Of a stretch of 64,000 nucleotides of DNA, positions 8,796 to 18,715 are shown piece after piece (positions within the stretch are counted from its first letter, which is position 1; each line of letters begins with the position of its first letter). The stretch is from assembly GCF_004798965.1 (NCBI RefSeq), contig NZ_SDSD01000008.1, positions 62,001 through 126,000 on the forward strand, written 5' to 3'. The stretch is from Onishia niordana. Its GTDB lineage: Bacteria; Pseudomonadota; Gammaproteobacteria; Pseudomonadales; Halomonadaceae. The position numbers and the translations under genes are program-made. The notes beneath the pieces are model-generated. The model was given only the letters and a program-made list of their open reading frames with translations, was not told the origin of the DNA and did no database searches.

Positions 8796-9860
8796 TCATG
8801 AGCGGTCACCCTGGCGATCCGGTGACGGCTCCAGCGGCACCAGCAACCGGAATTCGGTAGCACCGGGCTCGCTATCGCATTCGATCAGCCCCTGATGCTT
8901 GTGCAGGATCGATTGCGCGATCGACAGTCCCAGGCCGCTGCCCTCGGCGCGCCCGGAGACCATCGGGAAAAAAAGCGTCTCACGAAGCGACTCGGGAATC
9001 CCCGGGCCGTTGTCGATAATCGCCACTTCACAGACCAGACGATGGCGCTCGGTCCCCAGGGTGAACTGGCGTCGGGCGCGGGTGCGAAGGGTCAGCCTGG
9101 GGGTCGTGGCATGGGCATCATCCATGGCCTCAACCGCGTTGCGCGCGATGTTGAGGACCGCCTGAATCATCCGCGACTCGTCGCCCTGAAACTCCGGCAG
9201 GCTAGGGTCATAGTCACGCACCAGTTCCACATCCGGGTGTTCGGCGACGATCAGCGAGCGCACTCGTTCAAGCACCTTATGGATATTGAAAAGGGCGTCA
9301 TGGACGGGCTGATTGGGGCCAAGCATGCGGTCGACCAGGTCACGCAACCGGTCCGCCTCTTCGACAATGATGCGGGTGAACTCCTTGAGCGAAGGATCCG
9401 GCAGGTCGCGTTCCAGCAACTGTGCCGCACCGCGGATCCCGCCGAGCGGATTCTTGACCTCATGAGCCAGGCCACGCGTCAACGTCTTGATGGTCTGCTG
9501 ACGAGCAATCAGCGCTTCCTCGCGGGAGATGCGCATCAGGCGGTCGCGAGGCTCGACCTCGAGCAACAGCTCCTCTTTTGACAGCGGGGTCACCGTGAAA
9601 TCGGCCGTTATCACCTCACCGCTGCCATTGGTCAGCACCGCCTCACGCTGAGTGAAGGGATGCAGCTCATCACGGGCCTTGCACAATACCTCGGCAATGG
9701 CGCCCTCGATGCCTTCCAGGGGCTCAAGGCAAGTGCCCCGCACACGCTTGAGGCTGACGGCCAGCAGCGCCTCCGCGGCGGGATTCATCCAGCGCACCCG
9801 TAGATCGCCGTCCAACAACAGAACGGCAGCACTCAGATGCTCCAGCAGACGTTGATACAT
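8796..9860 (-). CDS. ntrB: NtrB, nitrogen sensor histidine kinase
   Basis: A 354-residue soluble kinase/phosphatase that controls NtrC in response to PII. It has an N-terminal PAS domain (about 1-110), a dimerisation domain with the H-box RGLAHEVKNPLGG around 135, the N-box NIARNAVEAM and G-boxes DNGPGIPE and GSGLGLSIAQ. There is no membrane segment, as expected for NtrB. It is transcribed with ntrC and follows glnA and a DUF4124 gene, the usual glnA-ntrBC order in gammaproteobacteria. Confidence 0.96.
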   Translation of the reverse strand: MYQRLLEHLSAAVLLLDGDLRVRWMNPAAEALLAVSLKRVRGTCLEPLEGIEGAIAEVLCKARDELHPFTQREAVLTNGSGEVITADFTVTPLSKEELLLEVEPRDRLMRISREEALIARQQTIKTLTRGLAHEVKNPLGGIRGAAQLLERDLPDPSLKEFTRIIVEEADRLRDLVDRMLGPNQPVHDALFNIHKVLERVRSLIVAEHPDVELVRDYDPSLPEFQGDESRMIQAVLNIARNAVEAMDDAHATTPRLTLRTRARRQFTLGTERHRLVCEVAIIDNGPGIPESLRETLFFPMVSGRAEGSGLGLSIAQSILHKHQGLIECDSEPGATEFRLLVPLEPSPDRQGDRS

Positions 9861-10021
9861 GGTGCACTTCGCTCGGTCAGCATTCCCTATTGCTGTGCAA
9901 GAACCACGCCAGCCTTAAAAGGGGCGCTGTTCTGGGCATAAGGGAACGTCGTGATCAGGTGAGCGCACCACTTTAGTGCATGACGAAGGGCAGTACACCC
10001 CATTATGTCGAGCGGCGAGGG

Positions 10022-10660
10022 TCAGGGAGAAGAGCCGGCAGCGCTGTTAGGATTGCGGGGCAGGTTGACGCTTGCGCGCTGCACGAAGAGCGTCACCGGC
10101 TCACTGCGATGGCGTACCTGGCCATCGGCATCCAACAGCTCGGCCACCAGCTGGTGCTCACCACGCTCCAGGCCAATGACCATGAACGCCGTCGAGTGCA
10201 GCGCAGACTGGCTGATCTGTCCATCGACCAGCAGGCGCACCTGATGATCGTCTCGCAGTTCGGGCTCTATTGATAACTCGACCTGGACATTACCGGCATA
10301 GCCCGTCGGCAGCGTCTGTTCTTGCTTGGGAGACGCGATACGAAAGGTGGTATAGGGCAGGAAGGGAGACGCAGCGGACTGAGTGCTGCCACTGCGTTGG
10401 GCATTGCTCATGCCATTGCTTGCTGAGGGCGAAGGCGCTTGGGGAGGCGCCGGCACCACGGTCAGCGGCGAGAGCGTCACCGCCTCGCCGCGCTGAGGAC
10501 GATCAGAGTAGCTGACGTTGCCCTGCTCATCGACGTGGCGATATACCGTCTCGGCCCCGGCGGCAAGAGGCATCAGCGCGAGTAACAACGACACCACTAT
10601 CGAGCTACCCGGCCTGAAAGCTGACGCGGCGGGCTGAGCGACTATCCTTTCGACTAGCAT
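10022..10660 (-). CDS. DUF4124 domain-containing secreted protein
   Basis: A 212-residue protein with an N-terminal signal peptide (hydrophobic about 22-36, AAGAE) followed at once by a DUF4124 motif (VYRHVDEQGNVSYSDRP). The middle is Pro/Ser-rich and the C-terminal half (about 110-200) looks like a beta-sandwich. DUF4124 proteins are periplasmic or envelope proteins of unknown function and are often found between glnA and ntrB, as here. A strong terminator separates it from glnA, so it may have its own promoter or depend on read-through. Confidence 0.8.
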   Translation of the reverse strand: MLVERIVAQPAASAFRPGSSIVVSLLLALMPLAAGAETVYRHVDEQGNVSYSDRPQRGEAVTLSPLTVVPAPPQAPSPSASNGMSNAQRSGSTQSAASPFLPYTTFRIASPKQEQTLPTGYAGNVQVELSIEPELRDDHQVRLLVDGQISQSALHSTAFMVIGLERGEHQLVAELLDADGQVRHRSEPVTLFVQRASVNLPRNPNSAAGSSP

Positions 10661-10730
10661 CCTTTTGTTCTCCCGGGAGCTGACCCTGTCGACGGCAGGC
10701 TAATGGCAAATGGCTACGCCGAGTGTAACC

Positions 10731-10765
10731 AAAAAAAGGGGACCGCATGAGCGGTCCCCTTTTTT
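10731..10765. terminator. Bidirectional rho-independent terminator after glnA
   Basis: Stem GGGGACCGC / GCGGTCCCC with loop atga is flanked by a run of A on one side and T on the other, so it can act on both strands. It would end the minus-strand glnA transcript. Confidence 0.92.
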
Positions 10766-10819
10766 GGTGCTTCACCAATACACCGACGTTACGCCGGCGT
10801 TTGGCCATAAACTGCTGTG

Positions 10820-12226
10820 TTAGCAGCTGTAGTACATGTCGAACTCGAGCGGGTGCGTCGCCATGCGAAGACGCTCGACGTCTTCTTCCTTGAGCTCGAT
10901 GTAGGCATCAATCATGTCATCGGTGAAAACACCACCTTCGGTCAGGAAGCTACGATCGGCATCCAGTGCTTCCAGTGCCTGGTCCAGGCTCTCGGCGACG
11001 GTGGGAATGGCCTTGCCTTCTTCCGGCGGCAGGTCATAAAGATTCTTGTCCATGGCATCGCCCGGATGAATCTTGTTCTTGATGCCGTCGATACCGGCCA
11101 TCAGCATCGCCGCGAAGCACAGGTACGGGTTGGCGGTCGGGTCCGGGAAACGGGTCTCGACACGCTTGCCCTTGGGGCTTGCGGTGTACGGAATGCGGAT
11201 AGAAGCGGAACGGTTACGGGCCGAGTAGGCCAGCATCACCGGCGCCTCGAAGCCCGGCACCAGACGCTTGTAAGAGTTAGTAGAAGCGTTGGTGAAGGCA
11301 TTCAGGGCACGGGCGTGCTTGATGATGCCACCGATGTAATAAAGCGCCATCTCGGACAGGCCCGCGTACTCGTCACCGGCAAACTGGTTGACGCCATCTT
11401 TCCAGAAGGACTGGTGAACGTGCATGCCGGAACCGTTGTCACCGACCAGCGGCTTGGGCATGAAGGTAGCCGTCTTGCCATAGGCGTGAGCCACGTTGTG
11501 GATCACATACTTCATGGACTGCACTTCGTCGGCTTTCTTGACCAAGGTGTTGAACTTGACCCCGATCTCGTTCTGGCCAGCGTTGGACACCTCGTGGTGG
11601 TGTACCTCGACGCTCTGGCCGATGGCTTCCAGGGTGTTACACATCGCGCCACGCATGTCGTGGAAGCTGTCCACCGGCGGAACCGGGAAGTAGCCGCCCT
11701 TGACCCGCGGACGGTGGCCCATGTTGCCGCCTTCGACAGCGCTGTCAGTGGCCCAGGCGCCTTCCTCGGAGGTGATCTTGTACATGGAGCCCTGGATGTC
11801 GGACTTCCAGTGTACTTCGTCGAAGATGAAGAACTCAGGCTCCGGACCGAAGAAAGCGGTATCACCCAGGCCAGTGGACTGCAGGAAGGCCTCTGCGCGC
11901 TTGGCGATGGAGCGCGGATCACGCTCATAACCCTGCATGGTGGCCGGCTCGATGATGTCGCAGCGCAGCACCAGGGTGACGTCTTCGGTGAACGGGTCCA
12001 GATAGGCGCTGCCGTCTTCCGGGCGCAGGATCATGTCGGACTCGTTGATGCCCTTCCAGCCGGAGATGGAAGAACCATCGAACATCTGACCGTTCTCGAA
12101 GAACTCCTCGTCCACGGAGTTCGCCGGAATAGTGACGTGCTGTTCCTTGCCGATGGTGTCGGTAAAGCGCAGGTCTACCCACTTGATGTCATGTTCTTCG
12201 ATCAGTGCGAGGGTCTTCTCAGACAT
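10820..12226 (-). CDS. glnA: Glutamine synthetase type I
   Basis: A 468-residue GSI-beta enzyme that makes glutamine from glutamate, ammonia and ATP. Motifs seen are [26 protein letters not shown] (ATP and glutamate site) and NLYDLPPEE, which contains the tyrosine that is adenylylated in the E. coli enzyme (near 397). The start [19 protein letters not shown] at 12226 has tctggagga upstream; a longer frame adds 45 unlikely residues. Upstream lies a sigma-54 promoter with NtrC-like sites, which fits nitrogen control through NtrBC encoded downstream. Confidence 0.98.
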   Translation of the reverse strand: MSEKTLALIEEHDIKWVDLRFTDTIGKEQHVTIPANSVDEEFFENGQMFDGSSISGWKGINESDMILRPEDGSAYLDPFTEDVTLVLRCDIIEPATMQGYERDPRSIAKRAEAFLQSTGLGDTAFFGPEPEFFIFDEVHWKSDIQGSMYKITSEEGAWATDSAVEGGNMGHRPRVKGGYFPVPPVDSFHDMRGAMCNTLEAIGQSVEVHHHEVSNAGQNEIGVKFNTLVKKADEVQSMKYVIHNVAHAYGKTATFMPKPLVGDNGSGMHVHQSFWKDGVNQFAGDEYAGLSEMALYYIGGIIKHARALNAFTNASTNSYKRLVPGFEAPVMLAYSARNRSASIRIPYTASPKGKRVETRFPDPTANPYLCFAAMLMAGIDGIKNKIHPGDAMDKNLYDLPPEEGKAIPTVAESLDQALEALDADRSFLTEGGVFTDDMIDAYIELKEEDVERLRMATHPLEFDMYYSC

Positions 12227-12423
12227 GGTGTCCTCCAGAGGATTGAGCAATGGCTCTAATGATTGGCGTGCGTGCCCGGCAAGGTTATTACGTGCTTCGG
12301 CCCCATCGTGTAGCGAATGGAGGCCGATTCGTTTGTACCATGCCACAGACCCAAGGCCCATGGCTGCCAGTTCAGGACATGAAAAGCATCATGTCACTGC
12401 AGAGATGTCACTGTCATGAGCAA

Positions 12424-12439
12424 TGCAGGGGACGTGCCA
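12424..12439 (-). promoter_or_regulatory. Sigma-54 (RpoN) promoter of glnA
   Basis: Read on the minus strand this is TGGCACGTCCCCTGCA, which matches TGGCAC-N5-TTGCA with one mismatch and keeps the essential GG-N10-GC spacing. Predicted transcription would begin near 12413, about 187 bases before glnA. Confidence 0.82.
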
Positions 12440-12569
12440 AAATGGCGCATCATGCCTGCGCATTGAAATAACCCTCTGTTTGGCATGTTTTTTTTCTTAT
12501 GGCCTGGCAGATAACTCAGAGCGACATTCTCTATCTTCACCATGTGTCACCCTCGGAGGCCTTTATACT

Positions 12570-12584
12570 GCACCATCATGATTC
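12570..12584 (-). promoter_or_regulatory. NtrC-like binding site 1 (glnA enhancer)
   Basis: GCACCATCATGATTC agrees at 12 of 15 positions with the E. coli glnA enhancer core GCACCAACATGGTGC. Its centre is about 164 bp upstream of the predicted start. It lies 31 bp centre to centre (about three helical turns) from a second site. Confidence 0.6.
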
Positions 12585-12600
12585 GCTATCCGCACCTTGT

Positions 12601-12615
12601 GCACCAAAATGCAGC
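12601..12615 (-). promoter_or_regulatory. NtrC-like binding site 2 (glnA enhancer)
   Basis: GCACCAAAATGCAGC agrees at 12 of 15 positions with the same E. coli core and lies about 195 bp upstream of the predicted start. The rest of the 638-bp gap between glnA and the next gene holds no gene that I can support. Confidence 0.6.
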
Positions 12616-12864
12616 AAAGCGATGGCATTGAGAAACACGCTTAGCCGTCCCACCAGTTTGGCTGAGCCAGAGTCCCCTTCCGAGGCCTTCCATATAAGCT
12701 AAAGATGGCATTGCTACTTAGCGAAACTCAAAGCTACACTTTATTACACATGATAGTGCTGTCTGGCGCCTTCATGGAATGGAATGCCTGGAGCCGGTGA
12801 CACCCTGCTCCGCGACACGGCCTTTCGGGCCGGTTGCCCCGTCCACGCAGGAGCGTCACCGCAG

Positions 12865-13404
12865 ATGAATGCCTACAGCATCATTATTGATACACGGCTC
12901 ATGGGCGCCCAGCTGCCACGCTGCTTGGCGACGCTCAGCGAAGCCGTGAAAAGGCATCCCTCGCGGGTCGATATTCAGGTCATCGGCGGCGAAGAAACCG
13001 CACGCCTGACCACCCTGAGCAGACGCTTCGGTGGACGCTTCACCGTCTCCAATCATGGCACCGTCGGCGCCCGTAGCAATGCCGTCGCCCGTCTTACCTC
13101 TGCCGACATCCTGATTTTCATTTCCCCTCTCGGTCGACAACACAGCAGCTGGCTCGGCAAGGTCGATGACCTGTTCGAGCATCAGCAGTGGGATGCCGTG
13201 GTCTTCCAGCCCCATTCCCCTGTATTGATGACAACCCTGCGCCGGCTGTGGAATATCGCGACACCACCCGGTACCCTGTGCGTCGCCCGCCAGTGGTTCG
13301 AGCGCATCGGAGGATTTGACGCCGGCCTCGACACAAACGCCCACGAGGACCTGGTGGAACGTTTGCGCGCCTGTCATGCGCGCATCATGGAAGTCCCGCT
13401 ATAA
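12865..13404 (+). CDS. Glycosyltransferase family 2-like protein
   Basis: About 179 residues with a GT-A-like pattern: an N-terminal strand SIIIDTR, the segment GARSNAVARLTSADILIFI (resembling the A-R-N-x-G region of GT2 enzymes), and FERIGGFDAGLDTNAHEDL near the end, which resembles the GGFDE...ED acceptor region. It looks closest to short transferase 2 proteins of the rSAM/selenodomain-associated type. There is no DxD motif that I can recognise, so activity is uncertain. The start at 12865 follows GGAG by 12 bases; an in-frame ATG at 12784 would add 27 residues lacking homology. Confidence 0.55.
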   Translation: MNAYSIIIDTRLMGAQLPRCLATLSEAVKRHPSRVDIQVIGGEETARLTTLSRRFGGRFTVSNHGTVGARSNAVARLTSADILIFISPLGRQHSSWLGKVDDLFEHQQWDAVVFQPHSPVLMTTLRRLWNIATPPGTLCVARQWFERIGGFDAGLDTNAHEDLVERLRACHARIMEVPL

Positions 13405-13685
13405 TCCCGCGGCATCGACAACGCCTCGTGGCATGACAGACCCTCGGCATCACTCCATAGTGCCGTTGCGTCAACGAGTGAGTATCCACGCGTCACCGTC
13501 GAGTTCTGACTGGCACGCACGCTCATTAAGGCCGTTTGGCTCACACCTTGTGCCTGTGCCGACGACCTGATTTGAGAGCGTCGCACGACCTCACTACTGA
13601 CCAGAACAGACCGAGTGTCAGTGATTCAGCGCTGTCTGCGGCGAGAATTCGCGCGCAGCGCTGGTAGGGGCACCGGCCCGGATAC

Positions 13686-13691
13686 TATAAT
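13686..13691 (+). promoter_or_regulatory. Likely -10 element for typA
   Basis: A perfect TATAAT lies 31 bp ahead of the typA GTG. No good -35 hexamer is seen 16-18 bp upstream. The rest of the 316-bp gap between 13405 and 13721 shows nothing else I can name. Confidence 0.5.
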
Positions 13692-13721
13692 GTCGCCCAA
13701 TTTTCGCAGCAGGATCCCGTC

Positions 13722-15551
13722 GTGATCGAGAATCTTCGCAACATCGCCATCATCGCCCACGTTGACCATGGTAAGACTACCCTGGTCGACAAGCTCCTCA
13801 GCCAGTCCGGCACCCTCGACCGCAAGGCCGAAGGGCAAGAGCGGATCATGGACTCCAACGACCAGGAGAAGGAACGCGGCATCACCATCCTGGCCAAGAA
13901 CACCGCGATTCTTTGGCACGACACCAAGGACGACAAGGACTATCACATCAACATCGTCGACACGCCGGGACACGCCGACTTCGGTGGCGAGGTCGAGCGC
14001 GTGATGTCGATGGTGGATTCCGTGCTGCTGATGGTCGATGCGGTCGATGGCCCGATGCCCCAGACACGTTTCGTGACCCAGAAAGCCTTCGATCAGGGCC
14101 TCAAGCCGATCGTCGTGGTCAACAAGGTCGACCGCCCGGGCGCACGCCCGGATTGGGTCATCGACCAGATCTTCGATCTGTTCGACAATCTCGGCGCCAG
14201 CGACGAACAGCTCGACTTCCCGATCATCTACTGCTCGGCCCTGAACGGCGTCGCCGGTGAAGAGCCGGAAGCCCTTGCCGACGACATGACGCCGATGTTC
14301 CGCGCCATCGTCGACATCGTCGAGCCGCCCAAGGTCGAACTCGATGGTCCGCTGCAGATGCAGATCTCCGCACTGGACTACAACAGCTACGTCGGCGTTA
14401 TCGGTCTTGGTCGCATCAAGCGCGGTGCCATCAGCCCCGGCCAGCAGATCAGCGTCATTACCAAGGAAGGCAACACCCGCAAGGGCAAGATCGGCCAGGT
14501 GATGACCCACATGGGCCTCGAGCGTGTGCAGACCGATAAGGCCACTGCCGGCGACATTGTCTGCATCACCGGTATCGACGCCCTGGCGATCTCCGACACC
14601 ATCTGTGATCCGGCCAACGTCGAAGCGCTGCCGAAGCTGTCCGTCGACGAGCCGACCGTGTCCATGACCTTCCAGGTCAACGACTCGCCGATGGCCGGCC
14701 GTGACGGCAAGTACGTTACCAGCCGCAACATCAAGGATCGCCTCGAGCAGGAACTGATCCACAACGTGGCACTGCGCGTCGAACAGGGCGAAACGCCTGA
14801 GAGATTCAAGGTCTCCGGCCGCGGCGAACTGCACCTTTCCGTGCTGATCGAAAGCATGCGTCGTGAAGGCTTCGAGCTGGCCGTGGGTCGCCCCGAGGTC
14901 ATCATCCGCGAGATCGACGGCGTCAAGCAGGAGCCGTACGAGGAAGTCATCATCGACTGTGAAGAGGAGCATCAGGGCTCCATCATGGAAGAGCTCGGCT
15001 ATCGCAAGGGCGAGATGACCAACATGAACCCGGACGGCAAGGGTCGTGTTCGTCTGGACTTCATCATCCCGGCGCGTGGCCTGATCGGCTTCCGCGGTCA
15101 ATTCCTGACCCTGACCTCCGGCACCGGCATCCTCACCAGCCGCTTCGATCACTACGGCGAACTCAAGCCCGATGCCTCCATCGAGCGTCGTAACGGCGTA
15201 CTGGTCTCCATGGTGCCCGGCAAGGCCCTGGCCTATGCCCTCTTCGCCCTGCAGGATCGCGGCAAGCTGATCGTTGAGCACGGCACCGAGGTCTACGAAG
15301 GCATGCTGATCGGCATCAACAATCGTGCCGACGACATGGTGGTCAACCCGACCAAGGCCAAGAAGCTCGATAACATGCGCGCCTCAGGCAACGACGAGAA
15401 CCTCGTGCTGACGCCGCCCATTCGCTTCACCCTGGAGCAGGCCATCGAATTCCTCGACAGCGACGAGCTGGTCGAGATCACACCGAACCACATCCGCCTG
15501 CGCAAGAAGCACCTCAAGGAAAACGAGCGCAAGCGCTCCAAGAAGGGCTGA
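13722..15551 (+). CDS. typA: TypA/BipA translational GTPase
   Basis: A 609-residue ribosome-binding GTPase of the EF-G group, involved in 50S assembly and growth under stress. The G domain shows G1 [10 protein letters not shown]2 ERGITI, G3 [13 protein letters not shown]4 NKVDRPGA and G5 SALNG. Translation-factor beta-barrel, EF-G III/V-like and BipA-specific C-terminal domains follow ([24 protein letters not shown]). It begins with GTG at 13722. The C-terminus is strongly basic ([15 protein letters not shown]), typical for TypA. A strong terminator follows. Confidence 0.98.
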   Translation: MIENLRNIAIIAHVDHGKTTLVDKLLSQSGTLDRKAEGQERIMDSNDQEKERGITILAKNTAILWHDTKDDKDYHINIVDTPGHADFGGEVERVMSMVDSVLLMVDAVDGPMPQTRFVTQKAFDQGLKPIVVVNKVDRPGARPDWVIDQIFDLFDNLGASDEQLDFPIIYCSALNGVAGEEPEALADDMTPMFRAIVDIVEPPKVELDGPLQMQISALDYNSYVGVIGLGRIKRGAISPGQQISVITKEGNTRKGKIGQVMTHMGLERVQTDKATAGDIVCITGIDALAISDTICDPANVEALPKLSVDEPTVSMTFQVNDSPMAGRDGKYVTSRNIKDRLEQELIHNVALRVEQGETPERFKVSGRGELHLSVLIESMRREGFELAVGRPEVIIREIDGVKQEPYEEVIIDCEEEHQGSIMEELGYRKGEMTNMNPDGKGRVRLDFIIPARGLIGFRGQFLTLTSGTGILTSRFDHYGELKPDASIERRNGVLVSMVPGKALAYALFALQDRGKLIVEHGTEVYEGMLIGINNRADDMVVNPTKAKKLDNMRASGNDENLVLTPPIRFTLEQAIEFLDSDELVEITPNHIRLRKKHLKENERKRSKKG

Positions 15552-15619
15552 TCCAGCCTTTCGCTCGCCCTTGAGCACGCTTGCTCTTGAATATCATGGC
15601 GCCCCGGCGCCATGATCAG

Positions 15620-15647
15620 AAAGCCCACCGCTTGCGGTGGGCTTTTT
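15620..15647 (+). terminator. Rho-independent terminator after typA
   Basis: Stem AAGCCCACC / GGTGGGCTT with loop gcttgc is followed by TTTTT. A further inverted repeat (catggcgcc / ggcgccatg) lies just upstream at 15596-15614. Confidence 0.92.
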
Positions 15648-15734
15648 CGTTAGACGGAAAAATGACTAACCTAAGGAGAGCGTTCGTCATATAGAACCTC
15701 TCTATCCCCATCTTTGCCATAAGGGAGAGCCAAG

Positions 15735-16061
15735 ATGCACAAACACGTCGAGTGGGATGATCCCGGCCAGTACAGCGTGCTCGCCTTCTACGCCAACACC
15801 GAGGGCGAACACACCGACCCACACCCCGGCAGTATCATCAACGCTCACTACCAGGGCATCAGTGTTCGGGTCCGGGTCGAAGCCTACGTCAACGACGACA
15901 CCAGCATCGGCGAAGTGGTCGCCCTGATCAGTCCGCGCACCGGCGAGCGCAAGCAGTCATATCGTAATCTCGCGCTTGGCGATATGGTGCGCCTGCCCGA
16001 CACGATGCGCTGCATCGAGCCCCGGCTACCCGACGAAGAGGATGACGATGACGATGACTGA
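15735..16061 (+). CDS. Small acidic hypothetical protein
   Basis: I do not recognise this 108-residue protein. It has no signal peptide or membrane segment. The body looks like one small beta-rich domain (SVLAFYANTEGEH, IINAHYQGISVRVRVEAYV). The tail is almost entirely acidic (EEDDDDDD), encoded by gatgac repeats. AGGGAGAGCC precedes the ATG. It stands alone between typA and a dienelactone hydrolase. Confidence 0.75.
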   Translation: MHKHVEWDDPGQYSVLAFYANTEGEHTDPHPGSIINAHYQGISVRVRVEAYVNDDTSIGEVVALISPRTGERKQSYRNLALGDMVRLPDTMRCIEPRLPDEEDDDDDD

Positions 16062-16208
16062 GTGCGCTCACCTTCACCGCTCAGGGTAACGTCACCTCCT
16101 GCTTGCACCGATTGTGTGCACGGACGTTAAGAGCCAAGGCCGGCTATGCTTGTCTCTTGATTCCACCTCAAGGCCAGTGAATCCACTGGCCTGATTCGGA
16201 GACTCGCC

Positions 16209-16940
16209 ATGAAAGCCTTGTGTTCACTGCTATTGAGCCTGACCGCCGCCCCGGCACTGGCCGGCCAAGCCGTCGATTACGAGATCGACGGCCAGCCCTA
16301 TCAGGGCTATCACGCCGCCGCCCAGGGCGAACCCAAGGGCAGCGTGTTGATCATTCATGACTGGGATGGGCTGACGGACTACGAAATGCGCCGCGCCGAC
16401 ATGCTGGCCGCCGCGGGCTACGATGCCTTTGCCGCCGACCTTTACGGCGCCGGCAACCGCCCGGTGGATACCGCCGCCAAGAAAGCCGAGACCGCCAAGC
16501 TCTATGAAGACCGCCAAGCCATGCGCGAGCGTACCCTGGCAGCACTCGCCCAGTCGCAGCGGCTGGGCGATAGCGACACCGTGGTGATGGGCTACTGCTT
16601 CGGCGGCGCCGTGGTGCTGGAGCTGGCTCGCGCCGGCAGCGCCGAGCATATAAAAGGCTACGCCACCTTCCATGGCGGTCTCGCCACGCCCGAAGGGCAG
16701 TCCTACTCCGCCGACATGCCGCCCCTGCTGGTCGCCCACGGCGGCGCCGACACCTCGATCGACATGGATCAGGTCGCCTCCCTGTCCCAAGAGCTTGAAG
16801 CCGCCAACGCCACCTACGAGATTCAGGTCTATTCCGGCGCCCCGCATGCCTTTACCGTACTGGGCAGCGAACGCTACGACGCCCGCGCCGACCAGCACTC
16901 CTGGGATGCCTTCAACGACCTGCTCGAGGAGGTGCTGTAG
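16209..16940 (+). CDS. Dienelactone hydrolase family protein, secreted
   Basis: A 243-residue alpha/beta hydrolase of the dienelactone hydrolase group, with an N-terminal signal peptide (LSLTAAPALAG). The nucleophile elbow is GYCFGG with cysteine, the usual DLH nucleophile; HGGADTS carries the acid and APHAFTV the histidine. Family members hydrolyse dienelactones or other carboxylic esters, but a periplasmic location and no aromatic-degradation neighbours leave the substrate open. A TCGGAGA ribosome site precedes the start. Confidence 0.88.
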   Translation: MKALCSLLLSLTAAPALAGQAVDYEIDGQPYQGYHAAAQGEPKGSVLIIHDWDGLTDYEMRRADMLAAAGYDAFAADLYGAGNRPVDTAAKKAETAKLYEDRQAMRERTLAALAQSQRLGDSDTVVMGYCFGGAVVLELARAGSAEHIKGYATFHGGLATPEGQSYSADMPPLLVAHGGADTSIDMDQVASLSQELEAANATYEIQVYSGAPHAFTVLGSERYDARADQHSWDAFNDLLEEVL

Positions 16941-17091
16941 TGCCCACTAGTGCCCATGGCGGTGACACTCACGTGCGCTTTTAGAAAACCCCATCGCCAT
17001 TTAGCAAATAGGCCCCCCTTTCTTTCTGTAGAATCGCGGCTTCACATGGTTAAACACCACTGCGCAACCACAGAACAGAAAGGAGTCTGAC

Positions 17092-18348
17092 GTGTCGGAT
17101 CAAGCGGCTGAAACTGACAAGAATATCTGGCAGCGTATCCCCCTCTGGCAGAAGATCCTTGGCGGCCTGGTGCTCGGCATCCTGGCCGGCGCCCTGCTCG
17201 GCGAGGACGCCAGCATCTTCAAGCCGATCGGCGACATCTTCATCAGCGCTATCAAGATGCTGATCGTGCCCTTGGTGTTTTCCACCCTGGTGGTCGGCAT
17301 CACCGCCATGCGCGACCCGCAGAAGATGGGCCGCATCGGGGTACGCGCCATCGGGCTCTACCTGATCACTACGGCTTTCGCCATCGCCATCGGCCTGCTG
17401 GCCTCGCTGATCTTCCAGCCCGGCGTGGGCCTCACGATGAACTTCGAGTCCGGCATGGAGGCCAAGGAGGCCCCCAGCCTGGTCGAGATACTGGTCGGCC
17501 TGGTTCCCCAGAACCCCATCGAGGCCCTGGCCAGCGGCAACATCCTGCAGATCATCGTCTTCGCCATTGGCCTTGGCATCTCGCTGACCCTGATCGGCGA
17601 CAAGGGCGAGCCGGTCATTCGCGTCTTTGAGAGCTTCGCCGAGGCGATGGTCAAGCTGACCAGCTTCGTCATGGCCCTCGCACCGTTCGGCGTCTTTGGC
17701 CTGATCGCCCACGTCTCGGGCAGCTACGGGCTCGACGTGCTGCTGCCACTGGCCAAGGTAATCGGCGTGGCCTATCTGGCCAGCGTGGTGCACGTACTGG
17801 TGGTCTATAGCGGCCTGCTGGCCCTGCTCGGCCGCCTCAATCCACTGCGCTACCTGCAGGGCATCCTCGACGCCCTGGTGGTGGCCTATTCCTCGGCCTC
17901 CTCCTCCGGCACTCTGCCGGTCTCGCTACGCTGCGCCCAGAAGAACCTGGGGGTCTCGGAAGGTGTGGCCGGTTTCGTACTGCCGGTAGGCGCCACCATC
18001 AACATGGATGGTACGGCCATCTACCAGGGTGTGGTCGCCGTGTTCATCGCCCAGCTGCTGGGCGTCGATCTGAGCATGACCGACTACGGCATGATCATCC
18101 TCACCGGTACCCTGGCCTCGATCGGCACCGCCGGCGTGCCCGGTGCGGGGCTGGTCATGTTGTCGATCGTCATGGCCCAGATCGGCCTACCGCTGGAAGC
18201 GATCGCGGTGATCGCCGGTATCGACCGCATACTCGACATGGCCCGCACCAGCGTCAACGTGGCCGGCGACCTGATGGTCACCACACTGGTCGGTAAGAGC
18301 GAGGGCGAACTCGACGAACGCATCTATAACGCCACCCACAAGAGCTGA
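17092..18348 (+). CDS. Dicarboxylate/amino acid:cation symporter (DAACS)
   Basis: A 418-residue inner-membrane symporter of the DAACS family (GltP/DctA/SstT type), which imports glutamate, C4-dicarboxylates or neutral amino acids with H+ or Na+. Signatures seen are the serine-rich hairpin AYSSASSSGTLPVSL, the NMDGTAIYQ motif of helix 7 and NVAGDL of helix 8. It starts with GTG at 17092 after AAAGGAGT. Family-level substrate assignment is not possible here; the glutamate-aspartate group is most likely by length. Confidence 0.9.
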   Translation: MSDQAAETDKNIWQRIPLWQKILGGLVLGILAGALLGEDASIFKPIGDIFISAIKMLIVPLVFSTLVVGITAMRDPQKMGRIGVRAIGLYLITTAFAIAIGLLASLIFQPGVGLTMNFESGMEAKEAPSLVEILVGLVPQNPIEALASGNILQIIVFAIGLGISLTLIGDKGEPVIRVFESFAEAMVKLTSFVMALAPFGVFGLIAHVSGSYGLDVLLPLAKVIGVAYLASVVHVLVVYSGLLALLGRLNPLRYLQGILDALVVAYSSASSSGTLPVSLRCAQKNLGVSEGVAGFVLPVGATINMDGTAIYQGVVAVFIAQLLGVDLSMTDYGMIILTGTLASIGTAGVPGAGLVMLSIVMAQIGLPLEAIAVIAGIDRILDMARTSVNVAGDLMVTTLVGKSEGELDERIYNATHKS

Positions 18349-18361
18349 TCCGCCGCTTTTC

Positions 18362-18385
18362 GCCGCGCCGGTCGCCCGGCGCGGC
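18362..18385 (+). terminator. GC-rich hairpin after the DAACS gene
   Basis: Perfect 10-bp stem GCCGCGCCGG / CCGGCGCGGC with loop TCGC lies 14 bases after the stop. There is no clear T-tract, so it may be a weak terminator or a 3' stabilising structure. Confidence 0.55.
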
Positions 18386-18432
18386 ACTCTCTCAGGCTCT
18401 TTACCCCGCCTCCTGCCTGCGCACCCAGCGGC

Positions 18433-18687
18433 TTACATCGGCGTGCCCTTGCCCTCGCTCGCCTCGCCCTTCAGGTACTGTTCCGCCGTCAGCATAAAAA
18501 GGCGCCGGAACAGTTCGTGGATGGCTTCTTCCCGCTTGAGTGCCATCAGTTCTTCATCCACTTCTTCGCCCTCAGGCGGCGCGCAACGCGGGTACTCCCA
18601 AGCCAGGCGAACAGCGCCAGAGCTGGCATCGCGAATTTGCAGGCTAGGGTTGGCTCCCTTGAGACGCGTATCGATCTGGTAAGGCAT
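18433..18687 (-). CDS. Small hypothetical protein under a Fur box
   Basis: An 84-residue cytoplasmic-looking protein that I do not recognise. It has a beta-rich start (SLQIRDASSGAVRLAWEY) and a helical, charged second half (LMALKREEAIHELFRRLFML). The start MPYQID at 18687 has GAGGAG 7 bases upstream; an in-frame ATG at 18708 has no ribosome site and overlaps the operator region. A Fur-like box 29 bp upstream suggests iron-repressed expression. The gene stands alone, convergent with the DAACS gene. Confidence 0.7.
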   Translation of the reverse strand: MPYQIDTRLKGANPSLQIRDASSGAVRLAWEYPRCAPPEGEEVDEELMALKREEAIHELFRRLFMLTAEQYLKGEASEGKGTPM

Positions 18688-18715
18688 GACGGGCTCCTCG
18701 ATTGACACAACAAAT

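Noticed and set aside
8708..8863. 52-residue N-terminal extension of NtrC
   Set aside because: It is Cys/His-rich, partly encoded by an 18-bp repeat, overlaps ntrB, and is not part of the receiver domain.
10817..12259. Long open frame antisense to glnA
   Set aside because: It mirrors glnA exactly and has a His/Val/Gly-rich composition typical of antisense frames.
13626..15281. Long open frame antisense to typA
   Set aside because: High-GC genes in this window often leave the opposite strand open. The translation has no family features, while typA is complete with all GTPase motifs.
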